DNA from: Spisula solida
Lineage: Eukaryota; Mollusca; Bivalvia; Venerida; Mactridae
Direction: 5' to 3'
Length of the DNA: 64,000 nucleotides
NCBI GenBank assembly: GCA_947247005.1
Contig: OX365953.1
Span: forward strand, 8,313,001 to 8,377,000
This document shows positions 1 to 12,100 of this stretch, piece by piece; the stretch's first letter is position 1; each line of letters starts with the position of its first letter. The notes below the pieces were generated by a model that made no database searches, had not been told where the DNA came from, and saw nothing but the letters and a program-made list of their open reading frames with translations. Both the position numbers and the translations under genes were made by a program.

Positions 1-150
1 CATGGAGCCAGCAACTTCTCGACATGTGCAGAAAAGTTGACATTGATGTAAAATGTTCATGGAAGGCTATGACATGCCATGACCGGGAATCGAACTTGGA
101 TCACTAGATTACAAATCCAGCACACTAACCACTGAAACTGACGTGCAATG
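1..150 (-). mobile_element. tRNA-derived SINE (family with AGCAACTTCTC tail)
   Basis: On the minus strand an A-box-like CAGTGGTTAGTGTGCTGGAT and a B-box-like GTTCGATTCCC are followed by a GCATGTCATAGCCTTCCAT body. Related fragments occur at 3340-3400, 9808-9905, 46675-46800 and 59150-59285. It begins 17 bp beyond the donor of PNLDC1 exon 12. Confidence 0.6.
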
Positions 151-167
151 TAAATGGTGTGTCTTAC

Positions 168-3100
168 CTTTCTAAATCCTTGTGAAATTCTCCTAAACTT
201 GTAAACTGAAATAATCCTGTTGGCTTCATACTCTGTAAAAAACATCAGATCAAATGAATATCACAGACTAACGCAGGGCTCTCACTACACTTTTTGGACT
301 AGGGCCAGGGGCCCTCAGGTAGGGGAATTTCGCATCTTTTTGAAGAAAAAGGGGAATTTTGTCTTTTGTAAATATCCATACAATAATTAATAGTAACACA
401 TATTAACTGAACAAAAAGCCAATTTCAAGCTATAACAACAGCTACAACAAATGCTGAACAGCATTCACAAAGGCTCTTCATGGATTTTCCAAAAAGGTGA
501 TTTTTTTTCTTCAGAAAATAGGTGGAAAATGTATATTCATTTAAGAGGGGAATGAGAGCCCTGTAACGTACACTAGGTTAAGTACAGTTGGACCTCGCTT
601 AAAGTATACAAAATTACTATAATGCATATAAATTAAAATAAACTGGTTGTTTAAATTCCCCTCCTGCAACCCAAGTTATTAAGAGTTTGGTCGGTAGAAA
701 AGAAATGCATTTTTACAAAAGTAGTATTGACTGACTCAATGCTAATTTTGTTACAATTTTTTTTTTAATTCGGGTAGGGACAAATTTTGAGGGGTAGGTA
801 GCAGAAGGCGAAACAAACAATATTTTATTTAAGGCGCATATTAAAAACAAGACTGCGTTCAATAAACACTTATGCCCCCTGTGGAAGCCTTGTCTATAAA
901 TAAGTCCAAAATTAGGTCAAGGTGAAGGTCAAAATGGGGTTAGGTGATACAGGTGTAGGAGAGTGTTCATATACAACATCCATGCAAGTATGAAAGCTTT
1001 GTAGCAAGCCATATTAATGCTAGAAGAAACAGTCAATTTGGGTTAACCAGGACGGACGGACGAACGGACGTACTCATGAGACGGTATTTGTGGGGTTTTC
1101 TTTTGTTCTTTCTTTTGTTTGGTTGCAACCCACAAGTAGTATTTTGCACCGCACAAGTGACGGAATGAATGGAATCTTAAAATAGCCTATTGTTCCACAC
1201 CCCACAACTACCGGTGCATTCGTACGGACGGACGAACGGACGTACTCATGAGACGGCATTTGTGGGGTTTTCTTTTGTTCTTTCTTTTGTTTGGTTGCAA
1301 CCCACAAGTAGCATTTTGCACCCCACAAGTGACGGAATGAATGGAATCTAAAAATAGCCTATTGTTCCACACCCCACAACTACCAGTGCATTCGTGCGGA
1401 CGGACAGGTGAATCACTATATGCCTCCCAATCTATCGATAAGGGGGCATAAAAAATCATATAAATCATAGTGAGTGTTCAAATAGTGAATTTTTGTATGA
1501 CAGTCACTTTTTCACAGAACAGAACAGTTTATTGTCGTAAACAGTACAGTTTCTTGACAAAACAACAACCATATTTACAAAACATTTTTACACAATATCT
1601 ATAGTCACATGATTCATGATACGGTAACATAATAAGTACATAACAATTACATTTTCAGACAAAATATACAATACTAGTAATAATAATAGCTCCACATTGA
1701 GTGTGATATGGGAGGCTATGTGAATGAGTTATATACAGTGTTATTAATATGAACAAATGCACTGCATCAAGTAGGGAATTTCCCATCAGGTCTTTGACAC
1801 TATAGTCTTTGGCTCCCAGACAGAACCACGTAGAAGGCATAGCGAAAAAATGCTTAGTCATTTATCATCCTTGCTTTAAAGTTCAGATGCGAAAACTTTA
1901 AAAGGCTTTCAGTCTTTCGGACTGGCAGAAATAAAAATATTGTCCGAATGAACAATTGTCAGCCCGATCAAAATGAAAATATATCTGTCTGTGGATAACG
2001 CACGTTTTTCAATTTGTTTAATTCTAGGTCTACTTAATTCAGGGGTTACTAGTTTACATATAATTAGATATAAACACATATATAACAACTGATTTCAAAT
2101 AGGCCTAATTTGATATTTTGCCTTTTTATAATGGGTTGCATGAGCATATCAGACAGTACTTTTGTTCCAGAGAAAAGGCTATTTTCATTTCAATTAATCA
2201 CATTACGATTAATTATCAAACATCTTTAATCTTAATCACCTTTTCTTGTTAAATAAACTCTGTTGCAAATCATCAAAACATAAAGGATTCCGGGTTTTAT
2301 TGTATCCAATCACAACAACAACATTTAATTAGTTTTCGCGACCTTTATCCCGCGAATATTTTTACATTTTTTGGAGGGATTTTGGAGGGATTTCTTATTA
2401 CATCTCGGAGAGGAATTACGAAATGCATTCGTGTTACTTTCTTTACAATAACCTACAACTACGATGTGGAATTATCACCGTCCGGACCGGATACGTAAAG
2501 ACCCGAAACGGACTTTATAATTATTGTATTGCAAAGGGAATTAAGTAACCGCTTTGCAAAAAGAAGTAACCTGAACATGTGTCGTTTTTATTAGATTTTC
2601 TTAAGATTGGTTGATATTTCGCACATTTGAACGATTCCCGCTCAACTTACTTCGTAATCTCAGAGTAATCATGTGTCTCACAACAGTTTGAAGCATCGTT
2701 TATGCACTGAAAATGTTAAAATTGCCTTCCGAAGCGGGCAAAAAAATGGCTGCCTTTTTTGTTTTTTAAAACTATGGAAAAAAGTGTCTTCCATCTAGGA
2801 GACGGTTTGCACAGCAACCATGGAAGACTGATTTATTTTTTTTATTTAAAGGTTTTTTGGCATAATAAATTTATTCTATAAATATTAAATTATAGTTTTA
2901 TTCTGGTCTTTTACTATGATTGTTATTTATGTTCCACATTTAAAAAATAAAAATAGAATCAAGAACGGTTATCGATTATTCGGTATCAAATTCCTGCTAC
3001 CGGAAGTCGGAAGCAAGAGTCTGTCTACCTAGGGACCATAGAGATCCGGTCAGTCAAAAAAATAACAGAGTAAGCGAATGCAAAACTACAACAACAACAA

Positions 3101-6100
3101 CAATCGTGCGTTTTCGCATGTAATCGTTACTGGGGATTCCCCAATTAATAACAGAATTTCTGATGATAAATGCTTGTGAAATAAATTTACCAAGATTAAT
3201 TAGAAGGCGTTTGTTTTTTGATGGTATCAATTGTATGAATTTAAATACCCTAGGGTGTCTGACAAAATAAGGTTTATAGAGAAAGGAAAAATCAACCTTG
3301 TTGTCAAATTGTCAAAGAAGGGTAGGACCTGTTACAGCTGTGAATAGAACCTGGACAATGCTGGGTTATAAATTCAGCACACTAACCACTGGACTTAGGG
3401 CCTGGGGACTGTCACATTACGGAGGATATATTGTTATGGTACTTACCCGTCTTAGATTGTACCCTATATGTTTTGTATCATATATCCGTGGAAATATCAC
3501 ATGTAAGTGTTGTTTGAACTGGTTATAAGACTTTGGCAGCGGTTGATAAAATTTGTCATAAAAGAGCATCATATCCATGAAGCAGTTATGTCCAACTAAA
3601 GGCTGAAAGATGAACATGTTTAACTTAGTAAACAACTAAATGCAAGTACAGTCTAACTTGAATTAAGCGACCACCCTGGGGAAGGTCTGAAAACGGTCGC
3701 TTAACGGAATGGTCGTTTAACACAAATGTAAGAAACATCGAGTGTAATTAATGAATTTCCAACTTAATTAAGGCTGTCTGAATATATTCAACTTCAATTG
3801 ATAAACAATAGTGTGTAAATATGTTTTATGATGATTCTATACTCGTATGCATCGTCTTCATAAGCATTTAATTTATCACTTTAACAAACTTAATTATATA
3901 TTACACAATGCTATTAATATAAGTCAGTTTTGCTTGCACGTTATTTTTGTTGTTGCACTCAGAAAAAAACCCGAAATAGACCGGGTTTTAGCCAATCTAA
4001 ATGGACGGTGACAACAAGCTGATTGCAGCAATAGATACACCAATTAATCCGTAATAATGTGTGTAATCGGATTAAAATCATCTAAATGACATGCCCTATG
4101 GACACAATGCTGATTGTCAATGCTGTTAATTGGGGCTCAGTTAACAAAAGACAAACTCCGAAGTGTGAACAAACAATGATTTAAGATGAGGTATAAAGTA
4201 ATTAACAAACTGTCACTACAGACGACCAGTGATTTACACATACTTTTTTTGGTCGCTTAATGCAATTTTACCAATCAATTTTGTTCTTAAACAGTGGTCG
4301 CTGGTCGCGTTAGACAAAAGTCGCTTAATATAATACAGTAGAAAAATAGAGCAAATATGGTCGGGAGGAATTGAAACCGGTCGTTTAAGACAAAGGTCGC
4401 TTAATACGCGTGGCCGCTAGTACAAGTTAGACTGTATAAGGTAAAGGCTTTATTTATTATAATGTCACCTTTAATTGAAATGGCCAACCAATTTGACTTC
4501 AGAGACCCCTATCTTTTGTGTGCCCTTTTTGAAGCCCTTCTCTTATTGCTGGGTGTCAGGCGAGATAGACCTACAGTTACCATTCTTTAACAAGCTGGCA
4601 GCTCACCAACTGACAGTATCAGTTCTAATCCAGCTTCCAAGGGGGCACCCTAACTACTCAGCCATGGGCATGGTATTTATAACAGACTAGCTGTTAATAA
4701 GGCATAGAACAAAGATGAATAATAAACTACATGTAGAAGAGTATTTTACACAAAACCATATGTCTCCCACAAATTAAATTTTAGATAAAATACACAGCTA
4801 GACTTGGTACCAAGTAATCATGTGAAGTTTCATTGAAATCCTATCACATTACTCTCCCACAACTTTTTTCCTGATCATCCAGTAAATAGATTAAATGCAA
4901 AGAATTATGATGTTTTTCACAAATGATCTATAATTGACGACAGAATGTCAGCTGTATCTGTCCAAATAGTATGCAAAAAATCATATTTAGTAAAATGGAT
5001 GATAAAATACTAATTTTGCAAGAGTTGCTCCCCTTTGACTTTTAATTATGCATTTATTGTTTACATTTCGTTGTTTTGTTTAAAAACCAACTGGAGGCTT
5101 TATTTCGTTTTCTTCCATCTTATGGCGTTTCCACCTTTTGGACTCAACTGAAGTGCTCAAAATGCATCATTTTGCAGATAGGTTGCCAAGTTATTGCTCT
5201 TTGAAAATAGCCATTTAAGGCATAATGGGACTTTAAGGAGAGCTATGAGACAACCAGACAGGCAGATGTCCAGCACAAAATCAATATATCTTCCCCCCAC
5301 ATATAGTGGGAGACGTTACATAATGATTTCAAATGTATTCCTTCAACAATCAACCTACAACAATTTATACAACTTGAAGGTAGAGCAATTTCCACCTGAC
5401 ATGACAATAAAAGTCAACACCAAACTTCATTTTTTCACAATAATTACTGGAAACTTACATGAGTTGAGAATGGAACATTCAACCACTTATTCATAAATCT
5501 GCAAAGTAAATCTTTTACAGTAATTTGTGAAAACTTTGATAAAGATCACAGGAGTATAAAGTGATGGACAATACCTTCCTATACTGTTTCATGAGTCTGA
5601 AGACTTTAGTAAAACCAAGAAGATTATCTTCTCTTTGTGCTCTATCATCTGCTAGATCAGATTCAAGCTTCAATCTTTGTTCTGCAGATACTTTCTCTAT
5701 TAATATCTAGAAACAAATAAATACACATTCGGTAAAGATCCATGAAATCTATATTATATACTGTAGAGGCTCTAATTATCACACCAGCCCAGGCAATGCA
5801 TTTTACAACAAGACTGCGTTCAATAAACGCTTATGCCCCCTGTGGAAGCCTTGTCCATAAATAAGTCTAAAGTCCAAAATTAGGTCAAGGTGAAGGTCAA
5901 AATGGGGTCAGATGATACAGGCGCGTGGAGAAGTTCATATACAACATCCATGCAAGTATGGAAGCTTTGTAGCAAGCCATATTAATGCTAGAAGAAACGG
6001 TCAATTTGGGTTAACCAGGACGGACGAACGGACGGACAGGTGAATCACTATATGCCTCCCCATCTATCGATAGGGGGGCATAAAAATTGAAATCCAAACA

Positions 6101-9100
6101 CTGTGTCCATGTAAATACCCCCACTCTGTGCCCCAAATTGTAAAATTCAACATTGAAAGTACCCAATTTAGAGGCTCACAGGCAAGATTGCATGGGCTTG
6201 TCCAACTGTGGCACCTCTTAAAATAAAGTTGTTATTATTATTATATAATGTACCCAGATGTCTGTAAATACTCTTGTTGCCTGTTTGTGATCAACTGAAT
6301 AAGTTATAAGTTTGTGGTCATTCAGTTGTTTCCCTGCCAGATCGACCAATGAATGACCTTCTACTTGAGGAGAGAGACAATTATGTGATACAAGGAGTTC
6401 GGGTGCTTTCATAGGCAAGCTCTTTATGCTTCTTAAACATGCCTGATATACAGCACCCCATCCATGCGAGACTTAACCTATGGGTACCAACAAGTACATC
6501 TCTTGTTGGATGGGAAACACTGAAAAATGTTTCAGAAATGACCAATTAATGCCCTGGCTGAGATTCAAACCAGGCACCTCTCGATCTGTAGTTAGAGCGT
6601 TACACACTCGAGCACATGAAGCCAACCTAATACAGACTTGATCAACATAATTCATTTAATAAAGTAAAATTTGACTCTGTATAGCTATGCTTATATTCAT
6701 TATGCAAACAGATTAAGCCTAGCCCTAGGTCCCATTGAGGAATTCCATATCGGCGCTGTTCTCCCGATTTCTTCCTATACCACCTGATCCATCACAATTC
6801 CTTCCGATATGACAAACTATCTCATGACTTCCCCAAAGCTTCACCTAGACCATGAGGAACCTGTTCCTGATGTCCTAATAGCCCATTACTTTCAATTGGG
6901 AGTAGGTTGCCGAGGCAAAAAATGCTCAGTGGGACCTAGGCTTTAGGAACTTACACATTTCTCTTTCCTGTTTATATTTGTCCAAATGTTAGGAAATCTC
7001 TCTTTAAGCTCACTGCTCAAAGCAAACATCGGAATGTTCTCCATTTCTGTAAATGTACGGGAAAAAATCCAGTAATAATCGAACAAATTCTAGAAAAATA
7101 CTGATCATCTAAGGTTCCCAAGAATATATTGACAAAATTCCCTGACTTTATTACCCAGATTGCCGGACATTTTAGAGTGACGGGACATTATTTCATTTAA
7201 ATTTGGTTAAAATATGGCAATAAAAATAGAGAAAAGGAAGCTATATTTGCTTACCGAACAAAAAATTCGAAAGACAACAGTTTTAGGACTATAATGATAT
7301 GCTTAGAATTGTAAATTAAAAACCGACTAGATCCGACTTTAGGATATTAGTATTGAGAGCTACTGAGTGAACCCATACATTTTGAGCAAGTAATAATATA
7401 GCACAGTTATGTATGATAAGTCTAGTTCACATAACTTCACTTCAACGTACTAGCTCTCCAAGTTAGCGGAAAATAGCGTACGAAAAAAGTAAAATCTTAG
7501 GTAAGATACTTCTATGAAACGGGCCATAGAAGTCGAGCATAGTTTTACCTTCCTTCTGCAATGTTTTGGTCTCCTCCTCGCCAGTATTCACCATCCATTC
7601 AGCAACATTAGAACATACTTTCTGTACAGCTTTCTCATCTAGATCTCTGATAATAGAACACTGTACAAATACAAACTACATCCATTCAGCAACATTAGAA
7701 CATACTTTCTGTACAGCTTTCTCATCTAGATCTCTGATAATAGAACACTGTACAAATACAAACTACGTCCATTCAGCAACATTAGAACATACTTTCTGTA
7801 CAGCTTTCTCATCTAGATCTCTGATAATAGAACACTGTACAAATACAAACTACGTCCATTCAGCAACATTAGAACATACTTTCTGTACAGCTTTCTCATC
7901 TAGATCTCTGATAATAGAACACTGTACAAATACAAACTACGTCCATTCAGCAACATTAGAACATACTTTCTGTACAGCTTTCTCATCTAGATCTCTGATA
8001 ATAGAACACTGTACAAATACAAACTATACAAACTACATCCATTCAGCAATATTAGAACATACTTTCTGTACAGCTTTCTCATCTAGATCTCTGATAATAG
8101 AACACTGTACAAATACAAACTACGTCCATTCAGCAACATTAGAACATACTTTCTGTACAGCTTTCTCATCTAGATCTCTGATAATAGAACACTGTACAAA
8201 TACAAACTACGTCCATTCAGCAACATTAGAACATACTTTCTGTACAGCTTTCTCATCTAGATCTCTGATAATAGAACACTGTACAAATACAAACTACGTC
8301 CATTCAGCAACATTAGAACATACTTTCTGTACAGCTTTCTCATCTAGATCTCTGATAATAGAACACTGTACAAATACAAACTACGTCCATTCAGCAACAT
8401 TAGAACATACTTTCTGTACAGCTTTCTCATCTAGATCTCTGATAATAGAACACTGTACAAATACAAACTATACAAACTACATCCATTCAGCAATATTAGA
8501 ACATACTTTCTGTACAGCTTTCTCATCTAGATCTCTGATAATAGAACACTGTACAAATACAAACTACGTCCATTCAGCAACATTAGAACATACTTTCTGT
8601 ACAGCTTTCTCATCTAGATCTCTGATAATAGAACACTGTACAAATACAAACTACGTCCATTCAGCAACATTAGAACATACTTTCTGTACAGCTTTCTCAT
8701 CTAGATCTCTGATAATAGAACACTGTACAAATACAAACTATACAAACTACATCCATACAGCAACATTAGAACCAACTTTCTGTACAGCTTTCTTATCTAG
8801 ATTTGTGAGACCCTTTTTTTCACCATTAGTATACAGTACATCCTCGCTTATTAGACAAAATGGCTTTTAAGACAAGTCCCTTACAATGGACTGCCAACCT
8901 GAGATAGACCCTTGTGTAAGACTTTGCAACTTGTTTAAATCAAATTTAAGTAGGACCAAAAAAATATTAAACCTTGCAAAATCCTGGCCGGAGCACTGGT
9001 TATTTCAGAAGCCCTTTCAGTGTTCCCTTCTAAACTAGAGCAGAGTTTCATAGGAATCAATGTTTGAAATTGTGTTTCAATCGGTTTTTTTAATTCTGAT

Positions 9101-12100
9101 TCGTTATCATCGGTTGATTTTATCTACCAATCTGTTGACCATATTATCATTAATAATAATAATACTATAACAATAATAATACTGTAAAATGACATATTTT
9201 CGTTGGTATTAAATTTCGTGGATTTTTGTAAAAAGTGATTTTGTGGGGTCATAAATTCATCGATTGCACAACATGGAATGATAAAGCCTTGTTCTGTAAT
9301 TGAGTTGTGGGGATTAAATTTTGTGGTAAAATTCAACTTTTAATCAATGAAATTTAACACCCATGAAAAATACTGAAATTACAGTAATGAAAAGTAGAGA
9401 AGAACTGGTTGGAAAGCCAGGGGTAGCCTCCCATGTATTGGTGCTGTACACTAAGCATATTTGATAACCAAGGAGCCTATATGGAAAGAGCCAGGATATC
9501 GCACCTTGATTCTTTGTATCAGACAAATTTCTCTTCTCATGAGGTTGTTAGTCAATCGATCAATCAATCAATCAATCAATCAATCCTACCTTTCCAATCC
9601 AGAAGTCAACGCCTTACTGGCAATTTGTTCACTGATTATTTTTTCTTGCTCTTCGTTCAGGTATGGAATACCCTCGTAAATAAACTACAACATAGAAACA
9701 GTCAATGAATATTTTACAGATTAACTGTAAACTCTTTTTTTCCATAGGGGTTTAATTTTGCGGTTGAACTTAATCTTGAAGTCATGACTGGTTTTTTTAA
9801 GTAATTCAAAATGTTCATGGAAGGGTATGACCTTAATCTGTGACTTGGAATCGAGCCTGCATTGCTTGGTTACGAATTAAGCGCGCAACCACTTGACCAT
9901 GGCCCTATCTGTTTTTAACATGATACTATGTTCATATACAGAGTTGAAACAAATTCAACTCTGTATATGAACATAGTATCATGTTAAAAACAGTTTTGTA
10001 TTTTATGCCCCACCTCTCATACAAGGAACTGCAGTGATCGCTTGTAAAAACTGTTGTTTCTACAGCAGTGCAATGGCGCCAAATTAAAATCTTGAAAATC
10101 ATATATGGCTGACCACTTTTGCCAAACAAGAGGCCTTCATGTCACTTCAACCACATTGTTTCTATATTTAACTCAGTTTGTATTGAATAAAACCATTAAT
10201 AGCAGATTAAATTGACCATAACTTTGTCATGCCTCGAGATATTTTCATCAAATAACTTTTATTTTGGTCAGAAATCACAGCTCTGATTAATCAGGAATAT
10301 TGACACCTCTGTTTCTATGTGAGTGTCAGAACATTGCAAATAAAGTCAGGTCTCGAATCTCGATACAACGATGCTTTTTGTTCCCAAGCAAAATGTTGTA
10401 ATAACAAATTCATATGTCAGTATACGGAATTGATACAAAGAGCGCTTTATATATTCATAAAACATTTCGTCCCTTTGGCACATTTTTTTAACAAGGTGGT
10501 ATCTTACTATACGAGGGGTGTTCCATATGTATTGTCACTGTCCTTTGCATTTTTCTATGGCAATATTTAGAAGGATTCTACGATGACTGTCTAAAAGGTG
10601 CATGTTTCTATTCTATATCTGGAAAATTACATAGCCTTTCGTCAACAATTATGTAATTTATTGAACTTAGAAGAGGGTATGCTCGAGTACACTGGCCTTA
10701 TGTTAATTTTAAGCTAAATTTGTGTCATCTTTGCAGTAGTTGTTTAGAAAAGTAAATGTCAGTATTCTTTAAACTGCAACATAAGATACGATAACTGGAC
10801 CCTTATACTTCCGTTAGAACTTTGAATCAAAATGAAATTATTTGTTGTCTACGAGTAAGAGGGTCAAAAGAAGGGAGATCACTCTAATTTATACCAAATG
10901 ATGCTTGTTGTTTCACGCACCGATAACTTCATATCAATTGTACTTTGATCGCAAATTCTTCCCAAAAATCAATGTTGATGGTCAATGGCTTACATACCTG
11001 TATGTTATGTCAAATTCCAATCAATTAAACTAATCGAACATTTTCATTGAAAGTAGCATGCTTTTTGGACTAATTTTGACACTTATTTTGCGACTTTGAA
11101 ATGCTCTTATTTTTTTAAGAATGGCAATCAAGTACAGCAAATCATGTTTTTATCGAAGGAATTTACAATATTTACGGTATGATAGTTGTGGAATAAGAAT
11201 ATTTCTCGAAAGGAAGTTTTAATCGACAGTTATTCGAACAAAGTCGCAGTGTCTATTACTAGTCCTTTGAAAAGACAACAGAAACAACATTCCGGTAATA
11301 AAATTTTATTGGTTTTTTCACGAAATATCGCGGAAATCTTGATGGTTCTAGAAATGTATAAAGATTTAAAGATATCAACGAATTTTTTTGATTTGTGACC
11401 ATAGTGACAATACATATAGGAACACCCCTCGTATACTATATTATTACAGAGATTCAACCTTGTTGCGCCAAAGGGACTAAATAAGTACATATGTATATGA
11501 ATTTGTCGGTATACACTGAACCACTTTTCTAATTGGTCACATTTCTAACCCCAAATACATTTAACTGTGATCATAATGTTTGATGATATTTTGCACACAA
11601 ACTTTTATGACATTGTTCTAACACTGATTTATTAAAAATCAAAATCACGTGCCAAAGTATACATGGTCAGTCATGCGATCAATGTAGTCATACATAAACC
11701 TACTGTGCAAAATATCATCAAATACTATGATCACAGGTTCGAAAAGTGAACAATTAGAAAAGTGGTCGAGTGTATCAGGGGTCATCAAGAGACCTGACTG
11801 TACTTAATAAGTTATTAGTTTATACTAATTTATTTAAGGTCAATTGTGAAACAAATTTTTCCAACTTATATTAATCACTCTCAACACCTAATTCCTGATG
11901 TAATCCATCGCCACAAGGGTATGAGAGACGAGAAGCCAGTTTTGCTTTTATGCTGAGCGTCTAGCAAGTGAATTTCTGGTACCATTTTTATTTCGTCTTT
12001 GGTATGACGCCGCAAGGGATCGAACCCGAGACCTCCCGCACTCGAAAAGTTATTGATTGCCTGAAGATGTTGTGAAAGTCCAGTGGACATCAATACAGAT

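Larger units (their letters stand above)
233..3446. other. PNLDC1 intron 11: repeat content
   Basis: Holds a degraded G-rich repeat (270-580), a GGAC-microsatellite element (847-1453), a probable LINE 3' fragment (1500-1865) and otherwise AT-rich sequence. I searched it for a PNLDC1 exon carrying the last catalytic Asp and saw none; exon 11 phase joins directly to exon 12. Confidence 0.6.

Noticed and set aside
1655..1861. Missing PNLDC1 exon in intron 11
   Set aside because: The frame resembles a LINE tail, not PNLDC1, and exon 11 and exon 12 already join in phase.
7549..7660. Alternative exon 8 start at 7660 (acceptor TTTGTACAG)
   Set aside because: That start is out of phase with exon 7 and gives a stop; the AG at 7647-7648 restores the phase and the family alignment.
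7566..8870. 434-codon plus-strand open frame with 29-residue repeats
   Set aside because: It is the antisense of the amplified PNLDC1 exon 8 edge; it stays open only because the unit lengths (87 and 96) are multiples of three.
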